Part shown: piece by piece, positions 55,014 through 64,000 of the stretch | Numbering within the stretch: the stretch's first letter is position 1 | Layout of the letters: the number at the start of each line of letters is the position of its first letter | Origin: Trichopria drosophilae | Taxonomy: Eukaryota > Arthropoda > Insecta > Hymenoptera > Diapriidae | NCBI GenBank assembly: GCA_030407085.1 | Contig: CM059582.1 | Coordinates: forward strand, 72,254,001-72,318,000 | Direction of reading: 5' to 3' | Length of the DNA: 64,000 nucleotides | The notes under the pieces: model-generated | Database searches by the model: none | The model's input: only the letters and a program-made list of their open reading frames with translations | Told to the model about the DNA's origin: nothing | Program-made: the position numbers and the translations under genes

Positions 55014-57156
55014 CCTGGGGGTACTCGTTTCGGTGTGCTGGAAGGGGACTCCCGACAGGATGTAATTATACAATTGTAGATGTTGGAGAGTCGTTCTCTC
55101 TGCCATATGGTTTTAATAAGCGCAAACATATAAAGTTAGATCGCAATAGTATAAAGATAAATATGTTCCTATAATACGCATTAAATTACGTAGTAACTTT
55201 TAACTTTTATCATGGCTTAAATCTAACTGTAAACCTAGAGTACCAATGACCGTTCGTAGCATAAGAAAGGAGATTTTTCTTAGTTAACGGTATACAGGTC
55301 TTATTTTTGTCCTTATCTTTGGTCAGCCCTACACAAATATGAGAAGAGGTGTGATCGAAAGGCGGCAGGGGAGGTAATGATTTGCATATGATGTGGAAGA
55401 CAATTCCAAAACTGTATGGCGGTTATCCAGAATGAGTGTGCAAAGATGTTAGTACGTGGAATAGGGAGCGTAAAACGAGAGGAATGAAGGCGGGATGATC
55501 GGCGAACGGAATCAGCTAAAGGGATGAATCTATCTGCGAGATAGGAAGGCTTGGAGGTTGTTATGATTTGGTGGGTGAGATTGCCAAGAAAATATTGTCG
55601 CCTAGATAGGATATTAAGCCAATTTGCTTTCCTACGGTACGGCGCTAGTCTTTCATCTCGCCGCAAGTGATAGACAAATCTCAAGGCACTATTTTGCAGA
55701 TGTTGCAGTTTGATGTTAAGGTAGCCGGATAGGTCTGCGATGATAAGAGTAGCGTAATCAAGATGCGGAATGACTAAAGCATTTACGAGGGTGAGCTTTA
55801 TGGATGATGGTAGAAAAGCACCACGGAATTTTAGTTTGTAAAGAGCATTGTGTACCTTGGATGAGATAGTGTTAACATGCCGATTCCACGTGAGATCGGA
55901 TGCTATTATCACTCCTAAGTCCTTAACTTTATCAGAGTAAGATATTACATCATCCCCGACCATGATTTGTGGCATAGTTAAGTCTTTGATGGTGGCAAGA
56001 TTTTAGGAGGACCCAAGAATGATGGCTTGTGTCTTACGAGTGTTCAGTGTGAGGCCAAAGTCTTGGGACCACTTAACCAGCTCAGCAATATCGCTATTTA
56101 TGTGGTGTACGGTTTCTCTCACACGACTTATTGGAGTGGATAGATAGAGTTGAGTGTCGTCTGCAAATATTACATCAGTATCTCGGCAGTACTGAAGCCT
56201 GGAAAATAAGGTATTAATAATTATGATAAATAAAATTGGGCCAAGACTCGAACCTTGGGGTACACCAGATGTAGTGTACTCCGGCTCAGATGTTTGTCCA
56301 TCTAGTCCAATGATCGTGTGAGAACGAGCCGTCAGGAATGAGTGTACCCATCTAAGCGCAGAGTCCTCAAAGCCAATTTCTCGCAAGCAAGTTAGTATTA
56401 CGACGTGGCTCAATGAATCAAAGGCCTTCGAGAAATCGAAAAGTACTAGGATGGTGACATAACCTCTGTCTATTCCCAGACGGATATCGTCCAAGAGATG
56501 AAGCAAAGCTGTTTGAGTGCTGTGAAATCTACGAAAACCACTCTGCTTGGAATTAAGTAGTTTATTTTCCTCCAAGAATCTAGTAATTTGCTGCGTGACA
56601 AGGGAATCGATGATTTTAGAGAGGTGAGGTGGATTAGCTATTGGACGAGTGTCGAAGGGACTTAGAGGATTTGCAATTTTCTTGAGTGGAATAATGAAAG
56701 ACAGTTTCCAAATGGACGGAACATAACCAATGGCGAGTGAATGATTGAAAATGGCTGTCAGGTATGGAGCAATGATTGGAAACAATGACTTTAAGTGTAT
56801 TAGACAGAGATGGTCAGAGCTTAACCCGCATGACTTATGAATGACGAGATTAAGGCTACTAAGGACTTCTTGACAGCTAATTGGAGAAAAGGTGAAAGAT
56901 GTGTTTGAAGTAGGTAGCGGCCGCATTAGTATTGTAGTAAGAGTCGATGGGTCGCACGGCGGATGAGATGAAGATACTTAAGCGAAATGACGATTTAGTA
57001 TGGAAGAATGGAAATAATGTAGGGCTGACTGCGATGATTCATTTACAAGTCCAAGCCTTCGAAGGCAGGACCAGAGTTTGTTCGGACTAGTTTGTTGAAG
57101 TACCAAATCTGCTAAGTAACGGTTCTTGGCTGCTTTTAATAGATTTTTAAGATCAC
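55014..57156 (-). mobile_element. CR1-like non-LTR retrotransposon, element B (5'-truncated)
   Basis: The 3' end abuts the (GA)n at 54984-55013 and the truncated 5' end abuts the (GA)n at 57157-57172. It retains the ORF2 linker, the complete reverse transcriptase and a 3' UTR of about 300 bp. Its protein is clearly related to A and C but distinct (for example FDFSKAFDSLSHVVIL), so it is a sister subfamily. The remaining ORF2 has only two in-frame stops. Confidence 0.8.
55313..57156 (-). pseudogene. Element B ORF2, linker and reverse transcriptase
   Basis: One continuous frame with stops at 56978-56980 and 56003-56005. Motifs in order: SSDHLCLIHLKSLFPIIAPY, finger KQSGFRRFHSTQTALLHLLD, motif A LVLFDFSKAFDSLSH, motif B SGVPQGSSLGPILF, motif C VIFADDTQLYLSTP, thumb YSDKVKDLGVIIASDLTWNR, and a C terminus ending LFSYLCRADQR. 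All catalytic residues are present. The open frame extends from 57156 to 57238, but that part is sequence of element C's 3' UTR and not protein of B. Confidence 0.8.
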
Positions 57157-57172
57157 GAGAGAGAGAGAGAGA
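57157..57172 (+). repeat. (GA)n tract between elements B and C
   Basis: Sixteen bases of GA, directly followed by CTGACTGAGAACAGG, the 3' tail of element C (minus strand). Confidence 0.85.
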
Positions 57173-57463
57173 CTGACTGAGAACAGGTTTATTTATTGCC
57201 CTGGCCCTATGGACCGTGGACAAACCAAACGCAAGCACCCTGCCGTTACAAAGTTTCGGTCAGGATGAGTATATACAGTATCTATTTAACATATATATAT
57301 ATATATATATATCTCTCACAAAACATACAGGTAAAATACGAATTATGAGTAATCACACGCATTAACTAAAGAAAATTTATAAAAAGAAAAAAAATACTAT
57401 AATTTGTAGCCTAACATATTATACAAAAAAGAGTACGCGATGTCTAGCGTAGGTACTCGATCG

Positions 57464-59560
57464 CTACTTTTGGTCAGCTGCCGCTAAGTAATTGAAGAGA
57501 AGTGCTCGAAAAGAAGCTGTAGATGAAGTGTTTTGCAGATGATGTGGTAATGAATTCCAAAATTGTATGGCTGTGATCCTAAATGAGCGCGCGAAAGTAT
57601 TTGTACGTGGAGTTGGCAACATAAACTGGGAGGATTGAATGCGAGATGAACGGCGCAGTGAATTGTCGATTGGTATGAATCTGGATGATAAATATGATGG
57701 TTGGTTGGTAGTGATAACCTGCTGCGTAAGACTGCCAAGGAAGTACAACCTTCTCGATGATACCGATAACCAGTTTGCCCTTCGTCTAAAGGGCGCAAGC
57801 CTATCGTCACGCCGTAAACGATAGATGAACCTAAGAGCGGCATTTTGCAGGCGTTGTAATTTGGTGTTTAAATAACCCGAAAGGTCGGCGATGAAAAGAG
57901 TGGCGTAATCGATATGTGGGATGACCAATGAATTGACGAGTGATAATTTGACAGATGGGTCAAATATGATCCGCGGTATTTAAGTCGATAAAGGACATTG
58001 TGAATTTTAGATGAGATGGAGTTGACATGTCTGTTCCATGATAGGTCGGAAGCTATTATGACACCCAGATCTTTTACCTCATTAGAGTATGGAATTACAT
58101 CGTTACCAATCACAATTGGTGGTACTGGTAGGTTCTTAATGGTAGCAAGATTCTGGTTAGAGCCTATGATGATGGCTTGCGTTTTACGGGTGTTTAGTGT
58201 AAGTCCAAAAACTTGCGACCACCTGACAAATTCAGCAATATCGGTGTTAATACGTCTAATCGTTTCTGCAAGTCGACTGAGTGGGGTAGATAAATAGAAC
58301 TGGGTGTCATCGGCGAAAATGATGGTGGTATCACGACAGTAATGAAGTCTTGAGAAAAGGGTGTTTATGACAATGATGAAAATGATCGGTCCATGACTGG
58401 TGCCCTGAGGGACTCCAGATGATGTGCACTCTTGATCGATTGGGATCGATCGGACAGGAATGAATGAACTCAGTGGAGCGAGGAGTCCTCAAAGGCCAGA
58501 TCTCGTAGGCAGGCCAAAATGACTGTACGGCTAAGAGAAAGGCCTTCGAGAAATCGAAGAGGACTAAGATGGTGATATAGCCTCCTTCGATACCCGATAT
58601 GACGTCAAGCAGAAGGTGTAGCAACGCTGTTTGTGTGCTATGAAACCTACGAAATCCGCTTTGTTTAGGATGGAGCAGTTGGTTGTTCTCCAGGTATGTA
58701 ATGATTTGTCGAGTAGCTAATGAATCTATGATCTTGGATAAATGAGGTGGGTTTGCAATCGGGCGAGTATCTGATAGGTTTTGGGGATTGGCCGTTTTCT
58801 TCAATGGTATGATATATGATGTTTTCCAAAATGATGGGATGATGCCAGTGGAGAATGAAAGGTTAAAGATGTGGGTCAGATATGGCGAGATCACAGGGAA
58901 AAGCGGTTTCAAGTGCGATAAGCACAGATGGTCAGGGCTTAATCCACGCGATTTATGAGAGATGAGATTGAGATAGTTGAGAACTTCCTGACAATTAGTA
59001 GGGGAATAGGTAAAAGAAAGGTTAGTGCTTGGTAAAGGCCGCTGTAAGATGACACCGAGAGACACAGGATCACATGGTGGATGAGCTGACGAGACAGTGG
59101 CAAAATGATAATTTAGTGCTGATGGAGAGAAGTGATATAGGGCCGACTGTGATGTTGTGTTAGCAAGTCCCAAGTTCCTAAGGCACGACCATAGTTTATT
59201 CGGGTTAGTTTGTTGAAGTACCAAATTAGCTAGGTAGCGATCTTTCTCCATTTTAAATTCGTTTTTGAGTTCACGACGCAGTTTTCTGTACTGCTCTAAA
59301 ATTATGACACTCCTCGATCTCTTGGCTCGCGAGAACAATTTATCGCGTTCTTTAAATCTGGCTCGCAAATAGGCGGTAAGCCAAGGTATAGAACGGTGAG
59401 CAATTTTCTTAGTAACATACGGCGCATGAGTATCGAGTGCATCCATTATACAATCATAGAGTATAGCGAGGGTATCCGTAGGTTCACTAGGATCTAAAGA
59501 AGATGCATGGTCGCTAGATTCATGTGACAACAGGTTTGGCAGTTTAAGGTTAAGTTTCAC
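57464..59560 (-). pseudogene. Element C ORF2, linker and reverse transcriptase (frameshifted)
   Basis: Frame 58331-59560 holds the linker (RSIPWLTAYLRARFKERDKL) and RT up to motif A (LVLFDFSKAF). Then the 4-base loss shared with element A shifts the frame. Motifs B (GVPQGTSHGPIIF) and C (IIFADDTQFYL) are still readable in the other frame around 58300-58420. C-terminal frames 57868-58113 and 57464-57928 (VIPHIDYATLFIADLSGYLN, ending FNYLAAADQK) are separated by one more shift. The protein cannot be made whole. Confidence 0.8.
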
Positions 59561-59653
59561 AGCTAGATCATTTGTAAAAGAACGAAAATCACAGTTTGTA
59601 AAATTGCGGTAGGTAATGGTTTGCGGAATACGCTTAAGATTGTTAAACTCATA

Positions 59654-60334
59654 TTAGACGGAAACGGGACTGTGACCGGCAGCAAAAGGCGACAGAGATT
59701 TTGAAAAGGCTTTGATTTTTTCACTTGAATCAGCAATCATGACATCTAATTGGGAACACGATGACCCCGAGTAGTGAGTAGGGCCGAAAGGTACCGAGAA
59801 AAGCGAATATTCGGAGATAAAATTTTGCAAATATTTTGATTCAAATGAGTTATCTAATAAATTGCAATTTAGATCGCCTGTGATAATAAAATTTTTAAAC
59901 AAAGAGATATACGAATTAAATTTAGTTATAAATTCAAACAGTAGGTGACCCTCTGGCCGACGGTACACGATAGCAATAAAGATATTGTGCGGTGTTGCTT
60001 TAACGTCAAGAAAAAGGTACTCTGGGTCATTAATGGACGTATTATTAGAGCATTCGAGGACTGAGTATACAAGAGAGTTATGCAGGTAGCATGCTACGCC
60101 TCCACCTTGAATGTAACGCGATTGGCCTTCTGCACAAAGTGCGCGATCATTTCTTACAAGGTTATAATTACGGATTGATACGCACGACGACTCAATATTA
60201 GGAGTGAGCCATGATTCAGTTATCGCGAAAATATGAATTGAGCCATATGATAGCTCGAGTTCCACATCCTCTAGATGGGCTCGCAAAGAGTTAATATTAG
60301 CACATGAAATTTTAAACAAAAGCGATTTAGACAC
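59654..60334 (-). CDS. Element C ORF2 N-terminal part, APE-type endonuclease
   Basis: The 226-codon frame has the full set of endonuclease motifs: SCANINSLRAHLED (Asn), AITESWL (catalytic Glu), GGGVACYLHNS, IAIVYRRPEG, FIITGDLNCNLLDN (Asp and Asn), SQLDVMIADS and AAGHSPVSV (catalytic His). This domain would nick the target strand and is the likely source of any (GA)n preference. It ends at a stop just after the last motif; the linker frame begins about 95 bases further on. Confidence 0.8.
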   Translation of the reverse strand: MSKSLLFKISCANINSLRAHLEDVELELSYGSIHIFAITESWLTPNIESSCVSIRNYNLVRNDRALCAEGQSRYIQGGGVACYLHNSLVYSVLECSNNTSINDPEYLFLDVKATPHNIFIAIVYRRPEGHLLFEFITKFNSYISLFKNFIITGDLNCNLLDNSFESKYLQNFISEYSLFSVPFGPTHYSGSSCSQLDVMIADSSEKIKAFSKSLSPFAAGHSPVSV

Positions 60335-60394
60335 AGACGATATACCTCTAGTAGACGAGACATTAGGAACATTCGACGGGTTTGACTGCGCTAG

Positions 60395-61575
60395 TCACTT
60401 AATATTTAGCAAGTCTAATTCTGTAGCGATAAGAACTTCCTTAATATTGGCATCTTCGCGTACGAATATGTTACCATTACGGGCCCAGACTCGTTTATAG
60501 CCAGCATTCTTGGCAGCTTCCTTAGTTTTTTTAAGAAGGGCATATGTAGGAGATGGTAGAAACTCGTTGACATAGATGGGTTTAATATCTTGGCGAGTAA
60601 TGGAAAGCTCCGGAAAAAGTTCAGGTACCGTAATTTTTCCCAATTTACGTTTCGCATCGATGATCGCATTACGAATTTCGACCGATTTGCATTGAACTTT
60701 CAACGCGAAATATGGTCTAGTGGTCAATTGAGCGGTAGTATTGGCTGGATTTTTAAACTCGATTTTTTTATATTTATGATGTCATTATGCAGTCCAGCCA
60801 GCTTTAATTGGGATAGAAGACATATCCAAATGTCATTATACGTCAGCTCACATTGAGCCGGGATGCCATTGATGATTAGTTCGGCAGTCGGTCTCGAAAG
60901 GGCCATTGCATGCTTCATATAGGTGGTATCCTCTTGTAATGCCCTACATGAAGCCGTGTTTTGCTGCACAGCTGCTGTCAAATTCATCAAGTCTTTCCGT
61001 ATGCTCTCCGTGTCATTTTTAACGGAAGCTATTTTTTCTTTCAATTCGGTCTTGGTGGAATTGATAGCTTCCAAAAGCATAGTAAATTGCTGCGACGACA
61101 TTATATTTTCATTTGACATTATAGTGCACCCGGCAGCCGGCGAGGTACTAGGCGAAGCAATGTGTCCAAGTTGCGTGGAAGGGCTTGGCGTAAGCGCGCG
61201 AGTCGATACGAGGGTTGACGAGATGGACGACGAGGTGATGACTGATAAGAGGGGATTACTACAGGACGGTGTCGACGTAGGTAGGACTGAGACAGAAGAG
61301 TTCACAGGCGGGTGCGAAGCAATGAGCAAGGAAAGGGGTTTACTATTGGTGACGGTGCTACTGGAGGTAGGAAGAGGGGGGAGGAGAAATGAAAATGAGC
61401 GCACGCAGGACACTAAGTCGGGCTTACCGGCGATATACAATCGCGCACACGAAGGATGAAAATTTAACTGACAATCCGCACACGTAACTTTGGCGACGAC
61501 AATTTTATTGCATTTGGCGCAGGTTGAGGCTGCTGTGCTTGTTTCTTTCGTTGTTCCTCTTTTCCTTTTAGGCAT
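60395..61575 (-). pseudogene. Element C ORF1 (PHD-like finger protein), one frameshift
   Basis: Frame 60724-61575 begins MPKRKRGTTKETSTAASTC and contains the PHD-like finger (CAKCNKIVVAKVTCADC, FHPSCARLY), a Ser/Thr/Pro-rich linker and a coiled coil. After a frameshift near 60770 the C-terminal domain continues in 60395-60727 (RPYFALKVQCKSVEIRNAII, PIYVNEFLPSPTYALLKK, RVWARNGNIFVRED) to the stop at 60395-60397. It would bind element RNA. Confidence 0.8.
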
Positions 61576-61744
61576 GGATTAACGTACCTTGTACAGCATA
61601 TGACGGAGCCAACGAGCGATGACAGGTGATGGGCAACACATGCAGCCGGAGGCAAGTGTAGGTGTGCGATACGACGCGATTTGCCGAGTCTGCGCAGTAT
61701 GTGTCCACGTTGGACCACAATGGACCTGAACACTAAGTTTGTAC

Positions 61745-61747
<3 letters not shown>

Positions 61748-61788
<41 letters not shown>
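61748..61788 (+). repeat. (GA)n microsatellite at the 5' end of element C
   Basis: Forty-one bases of uninterrupted GA repeat separate the 5' end of element C from non-element sequence (TTTGCAGCCCG). It is probably what remains of the original target microsatellite. Confidence 0.9.
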
Positions 61789-61790
<2 letters not shown>

Positions 61791-62810
61791 CAGCCCGATT
61801 TCCCACACTTAGATAGGCGTTTCCAATATGGCGAACATAATTTTCGAACAATTTTTACTTTACATGAAAATTATTATACAGGGGTTATCGGGGTCGCTGA
61901 TTACGAATTCGTTTTCCGATTTCCAAAACTCAAAATGGCGGATCCAATATGGCGACAAGAAATTTATAGGAATATTATATTTACGAGAAAAGTAATACAC
62001 AGGTATTTTCCTGGCTGATGACTATGATTTCATTTTCACAAAAAGCCCAAAATTTCAAACAAAATTTTTGCGTCCTCTAGAGTACTTATTACTGCAGTGT
62101 AGTTCGACTTAAAACGTGTATCATCATCTCATCCGCAAAAAGAGGTTTTTCAAAAACTAAGGTGTTTCTTTTAAATATATGCATCATGGTCCTGACTTTC
62201 TAAGATTTATCAGAATTATTTTCATCTTTCGCTTATCCATATTTTATTTTTTATTTTATGTGAAAGTTATATGCAAAGCTGAAGCTACAACTTTCCGTTT
62301 CATAAGTGGGTTCTGTGGACTAATATTTCGTGTGATTTTTTCGAATATTATACGGTGTTAACAATAGTATATTATGTAGTATACAGAATTGTTTTAGTTC
62401 CACGTTACATACGATATTTTATGTATCATGAGTGTGGTTTCCGAGGTTATGTGCGTGTAACGCGTTTTGAGTGCTTTATGGTAGACAGACGATAAAGTAA
62501 GGTTATATGCCTATGCTCATGCGCATAGATACGTTATGTGTACATTATCGTCCTCGGACTATATATCGTCCTAGCAGCCCCTCCACAATAACTAATTTCA
62601 GATCCTTAAAATATGCACATAATGCCGAGGAAACTGTACTCCTGTTACATAAAAGATAATTACTGCATTAATTCTTGAATTTCGCCTTTCTAATATTTCT
62701 ATCTTTTAGGATAGCTATTTACGTCACCAGATACAGAGATCTAGCACGATCTGAATACGGATTCCTGCTATCCTGAAAGATTTCCCAGACGAGAGAAAAT
62801 TCTGAAAGGT
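61789..62810. other. No recognisable gene; TATGGCG-type repeats
   Basis: Phrases TTCCAATATGGCGAAC, CAAAATGGCGGATCC and CCAATATGGCGAC recur between 61825 and 61960, typical of insect repeat sequence. The rest shows only short frames. Confidence 0.35.
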
Positions 62811-62811
62811 G

Positions 62812-62880
62812 AATTCGAACTTACAACTTGACAAGTTAGAGATTAAAGTGCTGATTGTATCGCTAACGAGAAAAAGGTAT
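62812..62880 (-). repeat. Weak tRNA-like sequence
   Basis: The minus strand reads TCGTTAGCGATACAATCAGC and ends AAGTTGTAAGTTCGAATTC, with a clear box B-like AGTTCGAATTC and a poor box A. Probably a decayed tRNA-derived SINE. Confidence 0.3.
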
Positions 62881-63395
62881 TTAAAGTTTGTGAGAGAATT
62901 AAACAGGACTCCTGCTATCCTGAAAAACACAATTATTTTAATCCTCAAAATTCTCGACTTTTTTACATTTAAGCCGCTATTCTGAAAAAATGGATTTAGA
63001 AATATGAGGAAAAAATACAAAAGACATGATTATTCCAGAAAGATTTATTGATTCTTTCCCTAAAAACAAAGGGCGTGAACTAAAGGCAAAAAGGCCTAGG
63101 CGGATAAGAATGTCAAAACTGCCCCAACTCCTTTTAGATAGGAAAAATTACAGTATGTTTGTCATCCCAAATTTGTATTTTCCTGAAAGTTTCAAACTTT
63201 TATCTGTTTATCTGATCGCGTAATGTTAAACATGATCTTTTTCGGTTTTTATTTTTCTATTCGAAAACCATATAACATAAAAATGTGCGAAAAATCATAA
63301 AAATAGTGCTTATCACGACACACGAAACAGTATTTTTTATTATTTAATAACGTGTACATAACGAGAAAAAAATATTTAAATTTTCAAAATTTATC
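62881..63395. other. No recognisable gene
   Basis: AT-rich. CCTGCTATCCTGAAA-type phrases occur at 62765, 62911 and, diverged, 62972, hinting at a short degenerate repeat. Confidence 0.35.
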
Positions 63396-63398
63396 CGC

Positions 63399-63470
63399 TT
63401 CGTGGCTCAGACGGTTAACGCTCTGGACTACGAAGTCGTAAGTCGTGAGTTCGATCCCCGTCGGGTGAAC
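63399..63470 (+). repeat. tRNA-like sequence (tRNA-derived SINE head)
   Basis: Box A-like GTGGCTCAGACGGTTAACGC and box B-like GAGTTCGATCCCC are well preserved, with an anticodon-loop-like GGACTACGAAGTC (ACG) between them. Acceptor and T-stem pairing is poor, so a SINE head is more likely than a tRNA-Arg gene. Confidence 0.5.
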
Positions 63471-64000
63471 AATTTTTCGATTTCGTTTTAAGCAGCAGCT
63501 CGCTGTTGGTAAGACGAGCCACGTTTTTTGTTTACGTTTCGAAAATATTGTTTATCTGGCGAAAATCGACTCATGACCGCTGCTGTACTTGGTGTAGGTT
63601 TCTGCAGTTCCTACATTTCATACACAAATGGTGCCATCTTCTTAAGTCGCAGCTCTCGCAAATATAACGATTATTCAGTATGTATAAACAAACTTTGTAG
63701 AAGGGCAATTCCGCCTGTTAAAATAATGAAAAAAAAAAAAAATTCATTTTTACTAGTGAAATGTGGAGTTGACACCGCCATTTTTTTCCTCAAATTTGTC
63801 AAATTTCGAATTTTTATATTAGGTGCGACAAGGTGAAACTCATTAAAAACTAGATTTTTCCGTGAAAAACATAATTAATTCTGGATTTTAATGTCTAGGA
63901 CAGTAATAAATGATAACATTATTTTATGTATTCGAAAAACTTCAGAAGACTGTATTTTATTCTCATTTTAAAACATTTCTGTTTCCTTGGAATTCAATAC
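63471..64000. other. No recognisable gene
   Basis: A 102-codon plus-strand frame (63528-63836) contains a lysine run from an A tract and no known motif. It may include the body of the SINE-like repeat. Not annotated as a gene. Confidence 0.35.

Larger units (their letters stand above)
57173..61747 (-). mobile_element. CR1-like non-LTR retrotransposon, element C (near full length)
   Basis: Minus-strand order: short 5' UTR (61747-61576), ORF1 (61575-60398), ORF2 endonuclease (60334-59654), linker and reverse transcriptase (59560-57464), 3' UTR with internal (AT)n, and a tail of CTGA-type repeats. Both ends touch (GA)n (57157-57172 and 61748-61788). The 5' UTR stops about 130 bp earlier than in element A, so C is slightly 5'-truncated. 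Confidence 0.85.

Noticed and set aside
63399..63470. Possible tRNA-Arg gene
   Set aside because: Internal promoter boxes are good but the acceptor and T stems do not pair. A tRNA-derived SINE is more likely.
63528..63836. 102-codon plus-strand frame as a gene
   Set aside because: Contains a lysine run from an A tract, no known motif, and overlaps repeat-like sequence.

Overview
This window is an AT-rich piece of an animal nuclear genome, almost certainly an insect and most plausibly a hymenopteran (ant or wasp). The reasons are the transposable-element mix (BEL/Pao and Gypsy LTR elements, CR1-like and R2-like non-LTR elements, a Penelope-like element), decayed copies of protein families that I recall as being expanded in insect genomes, and the absence of any intact single-copy gene. 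I see no rRNA gene, CRISPR array or convincing host protein-coding gene. The taxonomic call is inference from remembered families, not from a search. The window is a repeat-rich block built by insertion into insertion.

Left part (1-8.6 kb): an AT-rich palindromic repeat whose two arms each carry a tRNA-like sequence. It is interrupted by a solo LTR (2190-3555). A second copy of the repeat is interrupted by a 2.7-kb solo LTR (4499-7205). A truncated non-LTR fragment follows on the minus strand (7.4-8.5 kb). At 8.65-10.2 kb there are three and a half tandem copies of a repeat of about 430 bp. From 11.35 to 18.0 kb lies a nearly full-length CR1-like non-LTR retrotransposon on the minus strand (ORF1 with a PHD-like zinc finger, then an endonuclease/reverse transcriptase ORF2 broken by frameshifts). 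A truncated R2-like element sits in its 3' UTR (about 11.67-13.62 kb).

Middle (18-34 kb): decayed insect-family protein remnants, a 3.75-kb foldback DNA element with 1-kb arms (19343-23095) that carries a smaller MITE-like insertion, degenerate tandem repeats, an almost perfect palindromic MITE (27644-28393), a GC-rich segment and an unusual nested hairpin.

Right part (34-64 kb): a structurally complete BEL/Pao retrotransposon (34415-40550) with two 227-bp LTRs identical by eye and a 5-bp target duplication, but with stops and frameshifts in its polyprotein. Next come a truncated non-LTR element (40.8-42.1 kb) and a second copy of the long LTR. That LTR copy is split by a Penelope-like element with a 13-bp target duplication and by an internally deleted Gypsy element primed by tRNA-Trp. 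Finally there are three CR1-like elements (A, B, C; 50.3-61.75 kb), all on the minus strand and separated from one another only by (GA)n tracts.

No genes here work together in a host pathway. The functional logic is that of mobile elements: encoded reverse transcriptase, endonuclease, integrase and gag proteins, most of them now broken. The most notable pattern is that every CR1-like copy whose end is intact abuts a (GA)n microsatellite in the same orientation, which suggests microsatellite-targeted integration and head-to-tail stacking.
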